A stretch of DNA of 64,000 nt from Flavobacteriaceae bacterium (GTDB taxonomy: Bacteria; Bacteroidota; Bacteroidia; Flavobacteriales; Flavobacteriaceae), in the NCBI GenBank assembly GCA_017856235.1, contig JAFMFH010000002.1, positions 1 to 64,000 of the forward strand, written 5' to 3'. The notes beneath the pieces are model-generated. The model was given only the letters and a program-made list of their open reading frames with translations. It was not told the origin of the DNA and searched no databases. Numbering within the stretch: the first letter of the stretch is position 1; each line of letters opens with the position of its first letter. Positions 1-8,143 of the stretch are shown piece after piece. The position numbers were made by a program, and so were the translations under genes.

Positions 1-116
1 ATAGGCTTACAGAGCCAAAGGATATATCACCATTAGTATCACTAATAGTTTCTGGTAAAATGGATCATTCAACAGGATCTACAATAGATGTAAACGGTGG
101 AAGCTTTCTTAGATAA
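1..116 (+). CDS. C-terminal end of a short-chain dehydrogenase/reductase (cut by left edge)
   Basis: The reading frame is open from the left edge and stops at 114-116. The 38 visible residues end in VNGGSFLR, preceded by a Ser-Gly-Lys-Met-Asp-His-Ser-Thr-Gly stretch. This resembles the C-terminal segment of classical SDR enzymes, where a 'tG..i.vdGG' motif closes the Rossmann fold. Catalytic and cofactor motifs lie outside the window, so the substrate cannot be named. It reads toward the two secreted paralogues that follow after a 68-bp gap; whether they share a transcript is unclear. Confidence 0.6.
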   Translation, partial: RLTEPKDISPLVSLIVSGKMDHSTGSTIDVNGGSFLR

Positions 117-184
117 ATTTATTTTTAACATTTAATTAATCTTTGATTATTATATTTAAAAATTAATACAAAACAATTTATAAA

Positions 185-874
185 ATGAAAAAATTATTAA
201 TATTATTTAGTGCAATAACTTTGTCTGTTTCCTCTTTATCGGCTCAACAACAAATTTATTGGACAGAAGTTGCTCTAGAGGTAGCTCCTGGAAAAGCATC
301 TTTAGTGTATAAACTTGTAGATGATTTTTATTCAAGTATAGATTTCCCAGAGGGATCTTCTTTAACATTAAATGCAATTCAAAATAAATCTGAGTGGACT
401 AAAGCTACTCATTTTCTAAATTTTGCTGGAACACCAGATGGCCTTGCTCAGTTGAGAGAACTTAGATCTGGAGAGGCATATGAAGCATATGTTGAAAATC
501 TTGAAGGTTTAGCTAAAATTGTAGCAATGAAACAAGGCCAATCCTTAGTTAGAATACAAGGAGAAAATGGCTCTTACTCTGAACAAATGTGGTCTTTTTA
601 TGTAGATGATCCTGGAACATTTGCACAAGCATTTATTGAATTAAATGAAGGCTTTTCAAATGGTAACTATATATCTCTTGGTCAATATACTGGAGGTGAA
701 AGAAATGAAACTCATTATATTTACACCACTCACTCTGATGCAAAATCTCAGTTTACCTTCTTCCCTGATAATGAAAAAGAACAGGAAGCATTTGCTAAAT
801 TTAATTCTACAATTACTCCTATTTCTCAGTATAGAGGTTCAACAATCTCAACTGTTTTGGGAACATGGAATTAA
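185..874 (+). CDS. Secreted protein of unknown function, paralogue of the next gene
   Basis: The 229-residue product starts with a clear Sec signal peptide (Lys-Lys, a hydrophobic stretch, cleavage near SLSAQ at about residue 21), so it should be periplasmic or outer-surface. I recognise no named family. It is related to the next gene: both mature proteins begin Gln-x-x-x-Tyr-Trp, and both carry a later block of the form W-(x)-V-x-DP-x-x-(A)-x-AF-(I/V)-E-x-N, followed by a THY motif (about residues 136-182 here). This suggests a small tandem family. No Cys lipobox and no catalytic motif are visible. The real stop overlaps an out-of-frame ATG belonging to the next reading frame. Confidence 0.75.
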   Translation: MKKLLILFSAITLSVSSLSAQQQIYWTEVALEVAPGKASLVYKLVDDFYSSIDFPEGSSLTLNAIQNKSEWTKATHFLNFAGTPDGLAQLRELRSGEAYEAYVENLEGLAKIVAMKQGQSLVRIQGENGSYSEQMWSFYVDDPGTFAQAFIELNEGFSNGNYISLGQYTGGERNETHYIYTTHSDAKSQFTFFPDNEKEQEAFAKFNSTITPISQYRGSTISTVLGTWN

Positions 875-888
875 TTAAATCAAAAATT

Positions 889-1581
889 ATGAAAAAAATT
901 ATTTTATTATTTACAATCTCAATTTTAAGTTTTACTCAATTAAACGCTCAAGATAAGTCATATTGGGCATGTATGAATGTTACAGTAGATAACATGGGGC
1001 AATCTCAATTTGTTGAAGCTTTAGATAATTTTATGAACTCAGAAGTTGGTAAGCAAATGCCTTTTACTGTAGCTCTTTTCGAAATAGCATTTACTAACGG
1101 AGATCTAAGCTCAACCCATCAACTATGTTTTGTTGGACCAAATGCCTCATCTTTTGCTTCATGGGGGTCAGGGCCTCCTCCATCTATAGAGGGTATGGCA
1201 TTATTTATTGCTATTAATGAATATGTTGAGTTTGATCAAGTTATTTTAGGCTCTCCATTAATCTTTGATCCATCTAATTTAGACAATGGATTTTCTGTTG
1301 TATGGGCTATGAGTGTTTCAGATCCTGCAAAATATGCTAATGCTTTTGTTGAATTTAATAATTCAACAACTGGTACTTTTGAATTACATGAAGCTATAAT
1401 TGGTGCTCAAAAAGGCGTTACACATTATTTTGTTGCAAGACAAACTAATCTTGGAACTTGGTTGCAAGGTAGAGAAGAAGTTTTTGAATCAGGAGCAGTT
1501 GCGAAATTTCAGGCTGCTAGCGCAGGAAATGCAGAAATTCTATTTAACACTGGATATAATCTAGTGAAACAATATAATTAG
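889..1581 (+). CDS. Secreted protein of unknown function, second paralogue
   Basis: About 230 residues. The frame extends to an ATG at 865, inside the previous gene, but the ATG at 889 starts directly on a Met-Lys-Lys-Ile signal peptide cleaved near NAQ, so 889 is preferred. The mature protein begins near QDKSYWA, parallel to QQQIYWT in the upstream gene. It shares the block V-W-A-M-S-V-S-DP-x-x-Y-A-x-AF-VE-x-N and the THY motif with its neighbour. The gene lies 14 bp after the neighbour and ends just before a strong hairpin terminator, so the two probably form one transcription unit. Function is unknown. Confidence 0.75.
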   Translation: MKKIILLFTISILSFTQLNAQDKSYWACMNVTVDNMGQSQFVEALDNFMNSEVGKQMPFTVALFEIAFTNGDLSSTHQLCFVGPNASSFASWGSGPPPSIEGMALFIAINEYVEFDQVILGSPLIFDPSNLDNGFSVVWAMSVSDPAKYANAFVEFNNSTTGTFELHEAIIGAQKGVTHYFVARQTNLGTWLQGREEVFESGAVAKFQAASAGNAEILFNTGYNLVKQYN

Positions 1582-1610
1582 ACAATAAGTTTTTATACTT
1601 TAAAAAATTA

Positions 1611-1639
1611 AACCCTCTATTTATGGAGGGTTTTTTTTT
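1611..1639 (+). terminator. Rho-independent terminator after the secreted paralogue pair
   Basis: A 7-bp stem AACCCTC / GAGGGTT (1611-1617 with 1626-1632) encloses an 8-nt loop and runs into a continuous T stretch to 1639. It closes the paralogue unit 30 bp after the stop codon and lies 21 bp before the glpK ATG. The glp operon promoter must therefore overlap it or lie upstream of it; in the second case the hairpin would act as a leader attenuator. Confidence 0.85.
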
Positions 1640-1660
1640 AAATTGCACAAAATCATTAAA

Positions 1661-3151
1661 ATGAAAAAAAAATACATCTTATCTATTGACGCTGGAACAA
1701 CAAGCTCAAGAGCAATTCTTTTTAATAAAAATGCTAAGGTAATTGAAATTGCTCAATATGAGTTCAATCAATTTTTTCCAAAGGAAGGATGGGTAGAACA
1801 TGATGCTATTGAAATATGGAATACTCAACTAAAGGCTATAAAAGATGTAATTAGTAAATCAAAAATTGATCCTAAAGAAATAGACTCGATTGGTATTACA
1901 AATCAAAGAGAAACAACAATAATTTGGGATAAGCAAACAGGAAAACCAGTTTATAATGCAATTGTATGGCAGGATAGAAGGACTGCAAGTTTTTGTGATG
2001 AATTAATTGAGAAAAATAAAACCTCTTTGATTCAACAAAAAACAGGTCTTGTCATAGATGCTTATTTTTCAGGAACAAAAATTAAATGGATTCTTGATAA
2101 TAATAAAGAGTTAAGAGAAAAAGCAGATGAAAATAAATTGTTGTTTGGAACTGTAGATACATGGTTAATTTGGAATCTAACAAATGGAAAGTCCCATATT
2201 ACTGATCCTTCAAATGCAAGTAGAACTTTGTTATACAATATAAAAGATGATAAATGGGATGAAGACTTACTAGAACTATTTGATGTTCCAGAAAACATAT
2301 TACCTATCGTTGTTGATTCATCTTCAGTATCTGCTAATATTGATAAAGAAATTCTAGGTGTAGAGATTCCAATTTCAGGAATTGCAGGTGATCAACAGGC
2401 AGCATTATTTGGTCAATTATGTATTAATGAAGGTGATATCAAAAACACTTATGGTACAGGTTGTTTTTGTATGATGAACACAGGAGAAAATTTTGTAATG
2501 TCAAAAAACAAAATGCTTTCAACAATTGCATGGAGAATTAATGGAGAAATTACATATGCACTTGAGGGGAGTGTCTTCGTCGCAGGAGCCTTGATTCAAT
2601 GGCTACGTGATAAACTTGGAATTATAAAATCATCTCCTGAAGTTGAAGAGTTGGCCAAAACAGTTAATGACAATGGAGGTTTAACATTTGTTCCAGCATT
2701 ATCTGGACTGGCTGCTCCATATTGGGATCCATACGTTCAAGGAACAATTTTTGGAATAACAAGAGGTACTGAAAATGGTCATATAGCTAGAGCAGCTCTA
2801 GAATCTATTGCACTAAGAACAAGAGATATAGTTATTGAAATGGAAAAAGATGCTGGAATAAAATTTAAAGATTTAAAAGTTGACGGTGGTGCCAGCAATA
2901 ATAACTTATTAATGCAAATCCAAGCAAATTTACTTAGCACAAATGTTGTTAGACCAAAAACAACTGAAACTACTGCTTTAGGTGTTGCTTTTCTTGCAGG
3001 ACTGGCGACAGGTTTTTGGAAAGAGATATCAGATTTAAAAAAACTATGGATAGAGGATATGTCTTTTCATCCAGATACAAGTTTTAAGTCAAATGATATT
3101 ATAGAACTTTGGCAAAATAGAATTACGAAACTACTCAAGGTTAATGAATAG
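1661..3151 (+). CDS. glpK: Glycerol kinase
   Basis: This 496-residue FGGY-family kinase phosphorylates glycerol to sn-glycerol 3-phosphate with ATP in the cytoplasm. The N-terminal SIDAGTTSSRAI is the phosphate-binding loop of the ASKHA fold. NQRETTIIWD and VWQDRR follow, then the family segments GIAGDQQAALFG and TYGTGCF, and near the C-terminus VDGGASNNNLLMQ. The frame extends to a TTG at 1643, but the ATG at 1661 gives the usual family length and start. It overlaps glpD by 8 bp and leads a glp operon in which glpF imports glycerol and glpD oxidises the product. Confidence 0.96.
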   Translation: MKKKYILSIDAGTTSSRAILFNKNAKVIEIAQYEFNQFFPKEGWVEHDAIEIWNTQLKAIKDVISKSKIDPKEIDSIGITNQRETTIIWDKQTGKPVYNAIVWQDRRTASFCDELIEKNKTSLIQQKTGLVIDAYFSGTKIKWILDNNKELREKADENKLLFGTVDTWLIWNLTNGKSHITDPSNASRTLLYNIKDDKWDEDLLELFDVPENILPIVVDSSSVSANIDKEILGVEIPISGIAGDQQAALFGQLCINEGDIKNTYGTGCFCMMNTGENFVMSKNKMLSTIAWRINGEITYALEGSVFVAGALIQWLRDKLGIIKSSPEVEELAKTVNDNGGLTFVPALSGLAAPYWDPYVQGTIFGITRGTENGHIARAALESIALRTRDIVIEMEKDAGIKFKDLKVDGGASNNNLLMQIQANLLSTNVVRPKTTETTALGVAFLAGLATGFWKEISDLKKLWIEDMSFHPDTSFKSNDIIELWQNRITKLLKVNE

Positions 3152-4691
3152 ATCAGATTCTTTAGATAAGTTAAATAAAGTTAGTCAATGGGATATAATC
3201 ATAATTGGAGGAGGAGCCTCTGGTCTAGGAATAGCTGTTGATGCATCAAAAAGGGGATATAAAACTTTACTTTTAGAAAAGTATGATTTTGGAAAAGGCA
3301 CTTCATCTAGAAGTACAAAGCTTATTCATGGAGGTGTTAGATATCTTCAAAATGGTGATATAACTCTTGTAATTGAATCTTTAAAAGAGAGAGGAATTTT
3401 AAAGAGAAATGCACCTCATCTAGTTCGAGATTTAAGCTTTGTAATTCCATCATATGACTGGTGGTCTAATCCTTTCTATGGTATAGGTATGAAAATTTAT
3501 GATTTGATGGCTGGAAACTTAGGCTTAGGAAAATCAATTATGATTTCAAAAGATGAGACTCTTGAATTAATTCCCAATGTTAGCAAAAAAGGATTAAGGG
3601 GAGGTGTCATTTATCATGATGGACAATTTGATGACTCTAGAATGGCAATTACTCTTGCACTAACTGCAAATTCAAAAAAAACTGCTTTATTAAATTACTG
3701 CAGTGTTGAGAAACTTTTAAAGGATGAAGATGAAGTAATAGGTCTAGAATTCGAGGATACTATAAACTCAAAAAAATATAAGATCAAAAGTAAAGTTGTT
3801 ATTAATGCTACTGGAGTATTTGCAGAAGAAATTATCAGGATGGATCAACCAAATATTGATAAAATGATTCAACCAAGTCAGGGAGTTCACATAGTTTTAG
3901 AAAAAAAATTCTTAAAAAGTAAACATGCAATTTTAATACCACAAACTTCTGACGGTAGAGTTTTATTTGCAGTGCCATGGAAAGATTATGTTGTTGTTGG
4001 AACAACAGATACTCATGTTAAAACAGCAAGTATTGAACCAAAACCACTAAAAGATGAAATTGATTTTATATTAAAGAACGCTAGTAAATATATGACCTTA
4101 AAGCCTAAGAGGTCTGATATAAAATCAATATTTGCAGGCCTAAGGCCATTAGCAGCAACATCAAACAAGAAATCAACAAAGGAAGTCTCTAGAAGTCATA
4201 AGATAGATATTGCGCCATCAGGATTAATTAGTGTTCTTGGTGGTAAGTGGACAACTTACAGAAAAATTGCAGAAGATGCAATTGATGCTGCAATTTCAAT
4301 TAATAGATTGAAAAAGAAGAAATGTAAAACAGAAAAAATAAAACTAGTTGGATTTAAGAAAAAAGTTGATTGGAATGACCCAATGCATGTTTATGGATCT
4401 TTTAAGAGAAAAGTTCAATCTCTTGGTGGATTAGATGATAATAGATCCCTATCTAAAAAGTTTCATATAACAAATAATATTATTGAGTGGTCAATTCTTC
4501 ATGAAATGGCACTTACACTTGAAGATGTTTTAGCGAGGAGAACAAGATGTATTTTTCTAGACGCAAAAGAGTCTAAAAGAATTGCTCCAAAGGTGGCAGA
4601 TAAAATGGCTGAGTTTTTAGACAAGGATCAAAAGTGGATTGACGAAGAGTTAAAAAATTTTAATAAATTCATCAAAAATTATATAGTATGA
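3144..4691 (+). CDS. glpD: Aerobic glycerol-3-phosphate dehydrogenase (FAD, quinone-linked)
   Basis: This 515-residue flavoprotein oxidises glycerol 3-phosphate to dihydroxyacetone phosphate and passes electrons to membrane quinone. The FAD-binding Rossmann motif GGGASGLG is near residue 22, followed by LLLEKYDFGKGTSSRSTKLIHGG, which is highly characteristic of GlpD. The C-terminal GGKWTTYRKIAEDA (about residues 372-385) and the all-helical DAO_C domain are present. The start overlaps the glpK stop by 8 bp, and the stop overlaps glpF by 4 bp (ATGA), so the three genes are probably translationally coupled. Confidence 0.96.
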   Translation: MNRSDSLDKLNKVSQWDIIIIGGGASGLGIAVDASKRGYKTLLLEKYDFGKGTSSRSTKLIHGGVRYLQNGDITLVIESLKERGILKRNAPHLVRDLSFVIPSYDWWSNPFYGIGMKIYDLMAGNLGLGKSIMISKDETLELIPNVSKKGLRGGVIYHDGQFDDSRMAITLALTANSKKTALLNYCSVEKLLKDEDEVIGLEFEDTINSKKYKIKSKVVINATGVFAEEIIRMDQPNIDKMIQPSQGVHIVLEKKFLKSKHAILIPQTSDGRVLFAVPWKDYVVVGTTDTHVKTASIEPKPLKDEIDFILKNASKYMTLKPKRSDIKSIFAGLRPLAATSNKKSTKEVSRSHKIDIAPSGLISVLGGKWTTYRKIAEDAIDAAISINRLKKKKCKTEKIKLVGFKKKVDWNDPMHVYGSFKRKVQSLGGLDDNRSLSKKFHITNNIIEWSILHEMALTLEDVLARRTRCIFLDAKESKRIAPKVADKMAEFLDKDQKWIDEELKNFNKFIKNYIV

Positions 4692-5425
4692 TAAGTCCTT
4701 ATATAGCTGAGTTTGTAGGAACTGCAATTTTACTTCTTTTAGGATCTGGAATTGTAGCAAATGTTAGCCTTTCAAAAACTAAAGGTTTTGATCAAACACC
4801 TTTAATCACAATTACTACAGCATGGGGTTTTGCTGTCTTTGTCGCAGCATATATTACAGGACAATTTAGCGGAGCTCATCTTAATCCAGCTGTAACTATT
4901 GGTCTTTTAGTTGCTGGTAAATTTTCATCTGAATTAGCTGTTGGATATATTATAGCACAGATATTAGGTGCAATGCTGGGCAGTTGGCTAACTTATATAT
5001 TTTACATCGACCATTATAGGGCTACAAAAAATGAAGCTACTGTAATGGGCTCATTTTGTACTTCTCCAGCGATAAGAAATTTTAAGAATAATTTTTTTAG
5101 TGAGTTTCTTGCAACATTTATGTTAATATTTGGAATATTATATATAGTTGAACCAAATATAATAGTTGAAGGATTAGATGCTAATTTTGGTATTGGATCA
5201 CTTGGTGCCCTTCCGGTTGGTATATTAGTTTGGGTTATAGGTTTAAGCTTGGGTGGTACTACAGGTTATGCAATTAATCCAGCAAGGGATTTAGGACCAA
5301 GAATTGTGTATCAGTTAATACCCAGGAAAAATAAAATTTCAGATTGGGCTTATAGTTGGGTCCCTGTTTTAGGTCCTTCACTAGGTGCTGTTGCTGCAGG
5401 CTTATTATATGTATATTTCAGTTAG
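4688..5425 (+). CDS. glpF: Glycerol uptake facilitator (MIP/aquaporin family)
   Basis: The 245-residue inner-membrane channel carries both MIP half-repeats with NPA boxes: AHLNPAVTIG near residue 68 and AINPARDLGPR near residue 198. The Arg-Asp after the second NPA (NPARD) is typical of glycerol facilitators rather than strict water channels (family knowledge). Hydrophobic segments fill the whole length. Its place directly after glpK and glpD supports glycerol as substrate. The stop abuts the next start with no spacer. Confidence 0.93.
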   Translation: MISPYIAEFVGTAILLLLGSGIVANVSLSKTKGFDQTPLITITTAWGFAVFVAAYITGQFSGAHLNPAVTIGLLVAGKFSSELAVGYIIAQILGAMLGSWLTYIFYIDHYRATKNEATVMGSFCTSPAIRNFKNNFFSEFLATFMLIFGILYIVEPNIIVEGLDANFGIGSLGALPVGILVWVIGLSLGGTTGYAINPARDLGPRIVYQLIPRKNKISDWAYSWVPVLGPSLGAVAAGLLYVYFS

Positions 5426-6184
5426 ATGAGAGACAATAAAAAGATAGCACTAATAACTGGAGCAACTTCAGGAATTGGGGAATCAACGGCATATGAATTA
5501 GCCAATAAATATTCATTGATTCTATGTGGAAGAAATAAAGAAAAACTTGATAAACTAGAGGAGAATCTATCATCAACAACAAAAGTCATAACTCTCGAAT
5601 TTGATGTAAGGAACCATCAAGAAGTTTCTGAAAAAATTTCATCACTAGATAATTCATGGAAGAAAATTGAACTTCTTATCAATAATGCTGGTAATGCACA
5701 TGGACTTGATTTTATTTATGAAGGAGATATTGAGGATTGGGATATGATGATAGATACTAATGTAAAAGGGTTACTATATGTTACAAAATATGTGTTAGAT
5801 TCTATGATCAAAAATAATAGCGGACACATAATTAATATAGGTTCAATTGCTGGAAAAGAAGTATACCCTAAAGGAAATATTTACTGTGCTTCAAAATTTG
5901 CTGTAGATGCAATATCTCAGGGCATGCGAATTGACTTAAATAAATATAATATTAAAGTTTCACAGGTAAACCCTGGTCTTGTTGAGACTAATTTCTCAAT
6001 GGTTAGATTTAAAAATGATAAAAATAGATCTAAATCCGTATATGAAGGATTAAACCCTTTGATTGGAGATGATATTGCCAAGGTCATATCATTTATTGTA
6101 AACTGCCCAGATAATGTTAACATAAGTGACTTAACAGTCCTTGCAAAATCTCAGGCATCATCTACAGTATTAAATAGAAAATAG
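5426..6184 (+). CDS. Short-chain dehydrogenase/reductase, YdfG-like
   Basis: A 252-residue classical SDR. It has the nucleotide-binding TGATSGIGE motif at about residues 12-20, NNAG near residue 87, and the catalytic Ser-Tyr-Lys set in NIGSIAG...YCASKFAVDA (about residues 138-160). It most resembles the YdfG group, which oxidises small hydroxy acids such as serine and 3-hydroxypropionate with NADP; the actual substrate is not visible. It sits inside the glp operon, starting on the base after the glpF stop and overlapping the GDPD start by 1 bp. Confidence 0.85.
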   Translation: MRDNKKIALITGATSGIGESTAYELANKYSLILCGRNKEKLDKLEENLSSTTKVITLEFDVRNHQEVSEKISSLDNSWKKIELLINNAGNAHGLDFIYEGDIEDWDMMIDTNVKGLLYVTKYVLDSMIKNNSGHIINIGSIAGKEVYPKGNIYCASKFAVDAISQGMRIDLNKYNIKVSQVNPGLVETNFSMVRFKNDKNRSKSVYEGLNPLIGDDIAKVISFIVNCPDNVNISDLTVLAKSQASSTVLNRK

Positions 6185-6939
6185 TGCATAGAAATATATT
6201 ATTACTAATATTTACTACTTTTTTAGGTTCTTGTCTTTCTAATAAGGATGTAATAGTAGTAGGGCATAGAGGCGCTATGGGACACGCTTTAGAAAACACT
6301 GTTGAGTCAGTCAAAAAAGCAATTGAGCTAAATGTTGATGGAATCGAAATTGATGTATTCAAATCAAAAACTGGAGAGTTGGTAGTTTACCATGATCCAT
6401 TTTTAACTCGGTTATCAAATTCAAATGCATTTATTGAGCAAATTTCTTTAGACTCAATTAAAAAAGTAAAATTAGTAGGAGGATTATCCATACCAACACT
6501 AAATGAGATAATAGATATAATTCCTGAAAATATATTTTTAAATATTGAGCTTAAAGGAAAAAATACTGCACTTGGGACTAATAAAATTTTAACTGAACAT
6601 ATAAGGAAGTTTAATCTTCCTCCCTCAAAATTTATTATATCAAGTTTTAGATGGGATGAGTTGATAAACTTTAGAAATGCTAATAAGGATGTTCCAATTG
6701 CAATATTAGTAGATTCATTATATAAAATTGATGATGCAATTAAATTAGCAAGAAAAATTAATGCTATTGCTTTAAACCCAAATAATAAATTTTTAACAAA
6801 GCAAATAGTAAAAAAGATTCAGTCTAATAATATTCAAGTTCATCCCTACACAATTAATGATCCTTCAAATATAAAGAGGATGAAATCAATGGGAGTTGAT
6901 GCAATTATTACTGACTATCCAGAAAGAATAAATAAATAA
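6184..6939 (+). CDS. Glycerophosphodiester phosphodiesterase, lipoprotein
   Basis: A 251-residue GDPD-family TIM barrel that would hydrolyse deacylated phospholipids to glycerol 3-phosphate and an alcohol. Family motifs are clear: VVGHRGAMGHALENT at about residues 25-39, DGIEIDVFKSKTGELVVYHD, ELKGK for the metal site, and IITDYPE at the end. The signal peptide ends LGSC (Cys17), so the enzyme is probably a lipoprotein outside the cytoplasm. The start is GTG at 6184, overlapping the previous stop by 1 bp. Its placement suggests it supplies glycerol or glycerol 3-phosphate to glpK/glpD from phospholipid debris. Confidence 0.9.
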   Translation: MHRNILLLIFTTFLGSCLSNKDVIVVGHRGAMGHALENTVESVKKAIELNVDGIEIDVFKSKTGELVVYHDPFLTRLSNSNAFIEQISLDSIKKVKLVGGLSIPTLNEIIDIIPENIFLNIELKGKNTALGTNKILTEHIRKFNLPPSKFIISSFRWDELINFRNANKDVPIAILVDSLYKIDDAIKLARKINAIALNPNNKFLTKQIVKKIQSNNIQVHPYTINDPSNIKRMKSMGVDAIITDYPERINK

Positions 6940-6941
6940 TT

Positions 6942-7619
6942 ATGAAAATAACTTTTTTAGGTCATGCTACATTAGAGATAAAAATTAATGAATTCTCAAT
7001 TATTGTTGATCCATTTATTTCCGGAAATCCAATAGCATCAGATATTAATTTAGATGATTTAAAACCTGACTTTATATTGATCACTCATGCACATCAAGAT
7101 CACACTTTAGATGTTGAAAAACTTGCAAAGCAAAATGATTCAGTTATAGTTTCTAATTTTGAAATCGTAAATCATTTCCAGAATAAAGGTCTAAAAGGCC
7201 ACCCAATGAATCATGGTGGAAAATGGGATTTTCATTTTGGTGAAGTAAAGTATGTAAATGCGATTCATACTTCAACTTTTCCTGATGGATCAAATGGAGG
7301 ACAACCAGGAGGATTTATAATTTCTTCAAATAACAAGTCATTATATATAGCAGGGGATACTGCACTTACATATGACATGAAACTTATTCCACTTCAATAT
7401 AAATTAGATCTTGCGATCCTTCCAATTGGAGATAATTTTACAATGGGTTACAAAGACGCAATAATTGCCTCAGACTTTTTAAAATGTAATAAAATTTTAG
7501 GATATCATTTTGATACGTTTGGTTTAATTGAAATTGATCAGGCTAAGGCAATTAACGAGTTTAAAAGAGTTAAAAAAGAACTCATAATCATTAAACCTAT
7601 GGAACATATAACAATTTAA
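6942..7619 (+). CDS. UPF0173 metal-dependent hydrolase (metallo-beta-lactamase fold)
   Basis: A 225-residue cytoplasmic protein with the start MKITFLGHATLEI that typifies the UPF0173/YtkL family. The metal-binding HAHQDH motif is near residue 50, followed by HGGKWDF, the TSTFPDG stretch, GDTAL near residue 145 and a final GYHFDTFG. Length fits the family. The natural substrate of these hydrolases is not settled. It follows the GDPD by 2 bp and belongs to the same operon. Confidence 0.88.
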   Translation: MKITFLGHATLEIKINEFSIIVDPFISGNPIASDINLDDLKPDFILITHAHQDHTLDVEKLAKQNDSVIVSNFEIVNHFQNKGLKGHPMNHGGKWDFHFGEVKYVNAIHTSTFPDGSNGGQPGGFIISSNNKSLYIAGDTALTYDMKLIPLQYKLDLAILPIGDNFTMGYKDAIIASDFLKCNKILGYHFDTFGLIEIDQAKAINEFKRVKKELIIIKPMEHITI

Positions 7620-7621
7620 CA

Positions 7622-7921
7622 ATGAAAAAAATATATCTTATTTTATGTATACTGGGAACTATATTACCATATTATAATCTCTATAAATTTTTAGAGCTTA
7701 ACAATTGGTCAATGGAAGGTTTCTGGGGACTACTTTATGAAAATTATGCAGTATCTATGATTTCATATGACTTAAGTATTGCCGCACTTACTTTCTTAAT
7801 ATATATAATTTATACATATTGGTCTAAGCCAAAAAAAATATTTAAGTATTTATTACCTTTCTTTGTAGGCTTCTCTTTAGCATTACCATTTTATCTTTAT
7901 GACACTTATGAGTCTAATTAG
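7622..7921 (+). CDS. DUF2834 small membrane protein
   Basis: A 99-residue protein with three hydrophobic segments: about residues 4-20, 43-66 and 76-91. The pattern Gly-x-x-x-Pro-Tyr-Tyr near the start, and SYDLSIAAL ahead of the second helix, match the DUF2834 family of uncharacterised inner-membrane proteins. It follows the UPF0173 gene by 2 bp and ends the glp-type operon. Its stop overlaps the convergent small gene by 8 bp. Function unknown. Confidence 0.75.
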   Translation: MKKIYLILCILGTILPYYNLYKFLELNNWSMEGFWGLLYENYAVSMISYDLSIAALTFLIYIIYTYWSKPKKIFKYLLPFFVGFSLALPFYLYDTYESN

Positions 7922-8102
7922 ATAATTCTTTGGTTTTTATCATTATGCATGCACCTGCATTTATTAGCACTAATGAAACTGTGCCTATTAAGAAAAAATC
8001 AAGATTTTGGAATTTTCTTATTATAGCCTCTCCAAATACGCATAAACCAGAGCTAAAAATTAGAATACCTAAAGTTCCAACTATTGTATACTTATTTATC
8101 AT
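7914..8102 (-). CDS. Small hydrophobic protein of unknown function
   Basis: A 62-residue protein with two hydrophobic segments: about residues 7-25, and 35-54 ending in NAGACIMIK. It starts with ATG. It fills the only gap between the DUF2834 gene and the M48 protease and converges on the former. A frame of similar size on the plus strand covers the same bases but has no plausible start or composition. The hydrophobic pattern favours the minus-strand reading. No family recognised. Confidence 0.5.
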   Translation of the reverse strand: MINKYTIVGTLGILIFSSGLCVFGEAIIRKFQNLDFFLIGTVSLVLINAGACIMIKTKELSN

Positions 8103-8143
8103 CTTTTATTACATTTAAAACTAATTTATTCAAATTCAAATTT

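Noticed and set aside
645-878. 77-codon ORF inside the first secreted paralogue
   Set aside because: Out-of-frame overlap with a signal-peptide protein that has a recognisable paralogue; composition is that of a frame shadow.
7930-8118. 62-codon plus-strand ORF opposite the small hydrophobic gene
   Set aside because: Covers the same bases; its translation lacks a family-like pattern, while the minus-strand frame gives two clean hydrophobic segments and an ATG start.
8084-8143. 20-codon upstream extension of the M48 protease from a TTG
   Set aside because: The extension runs into the opposite-strand small gene and precedes the first membrane helix with no family similarity.
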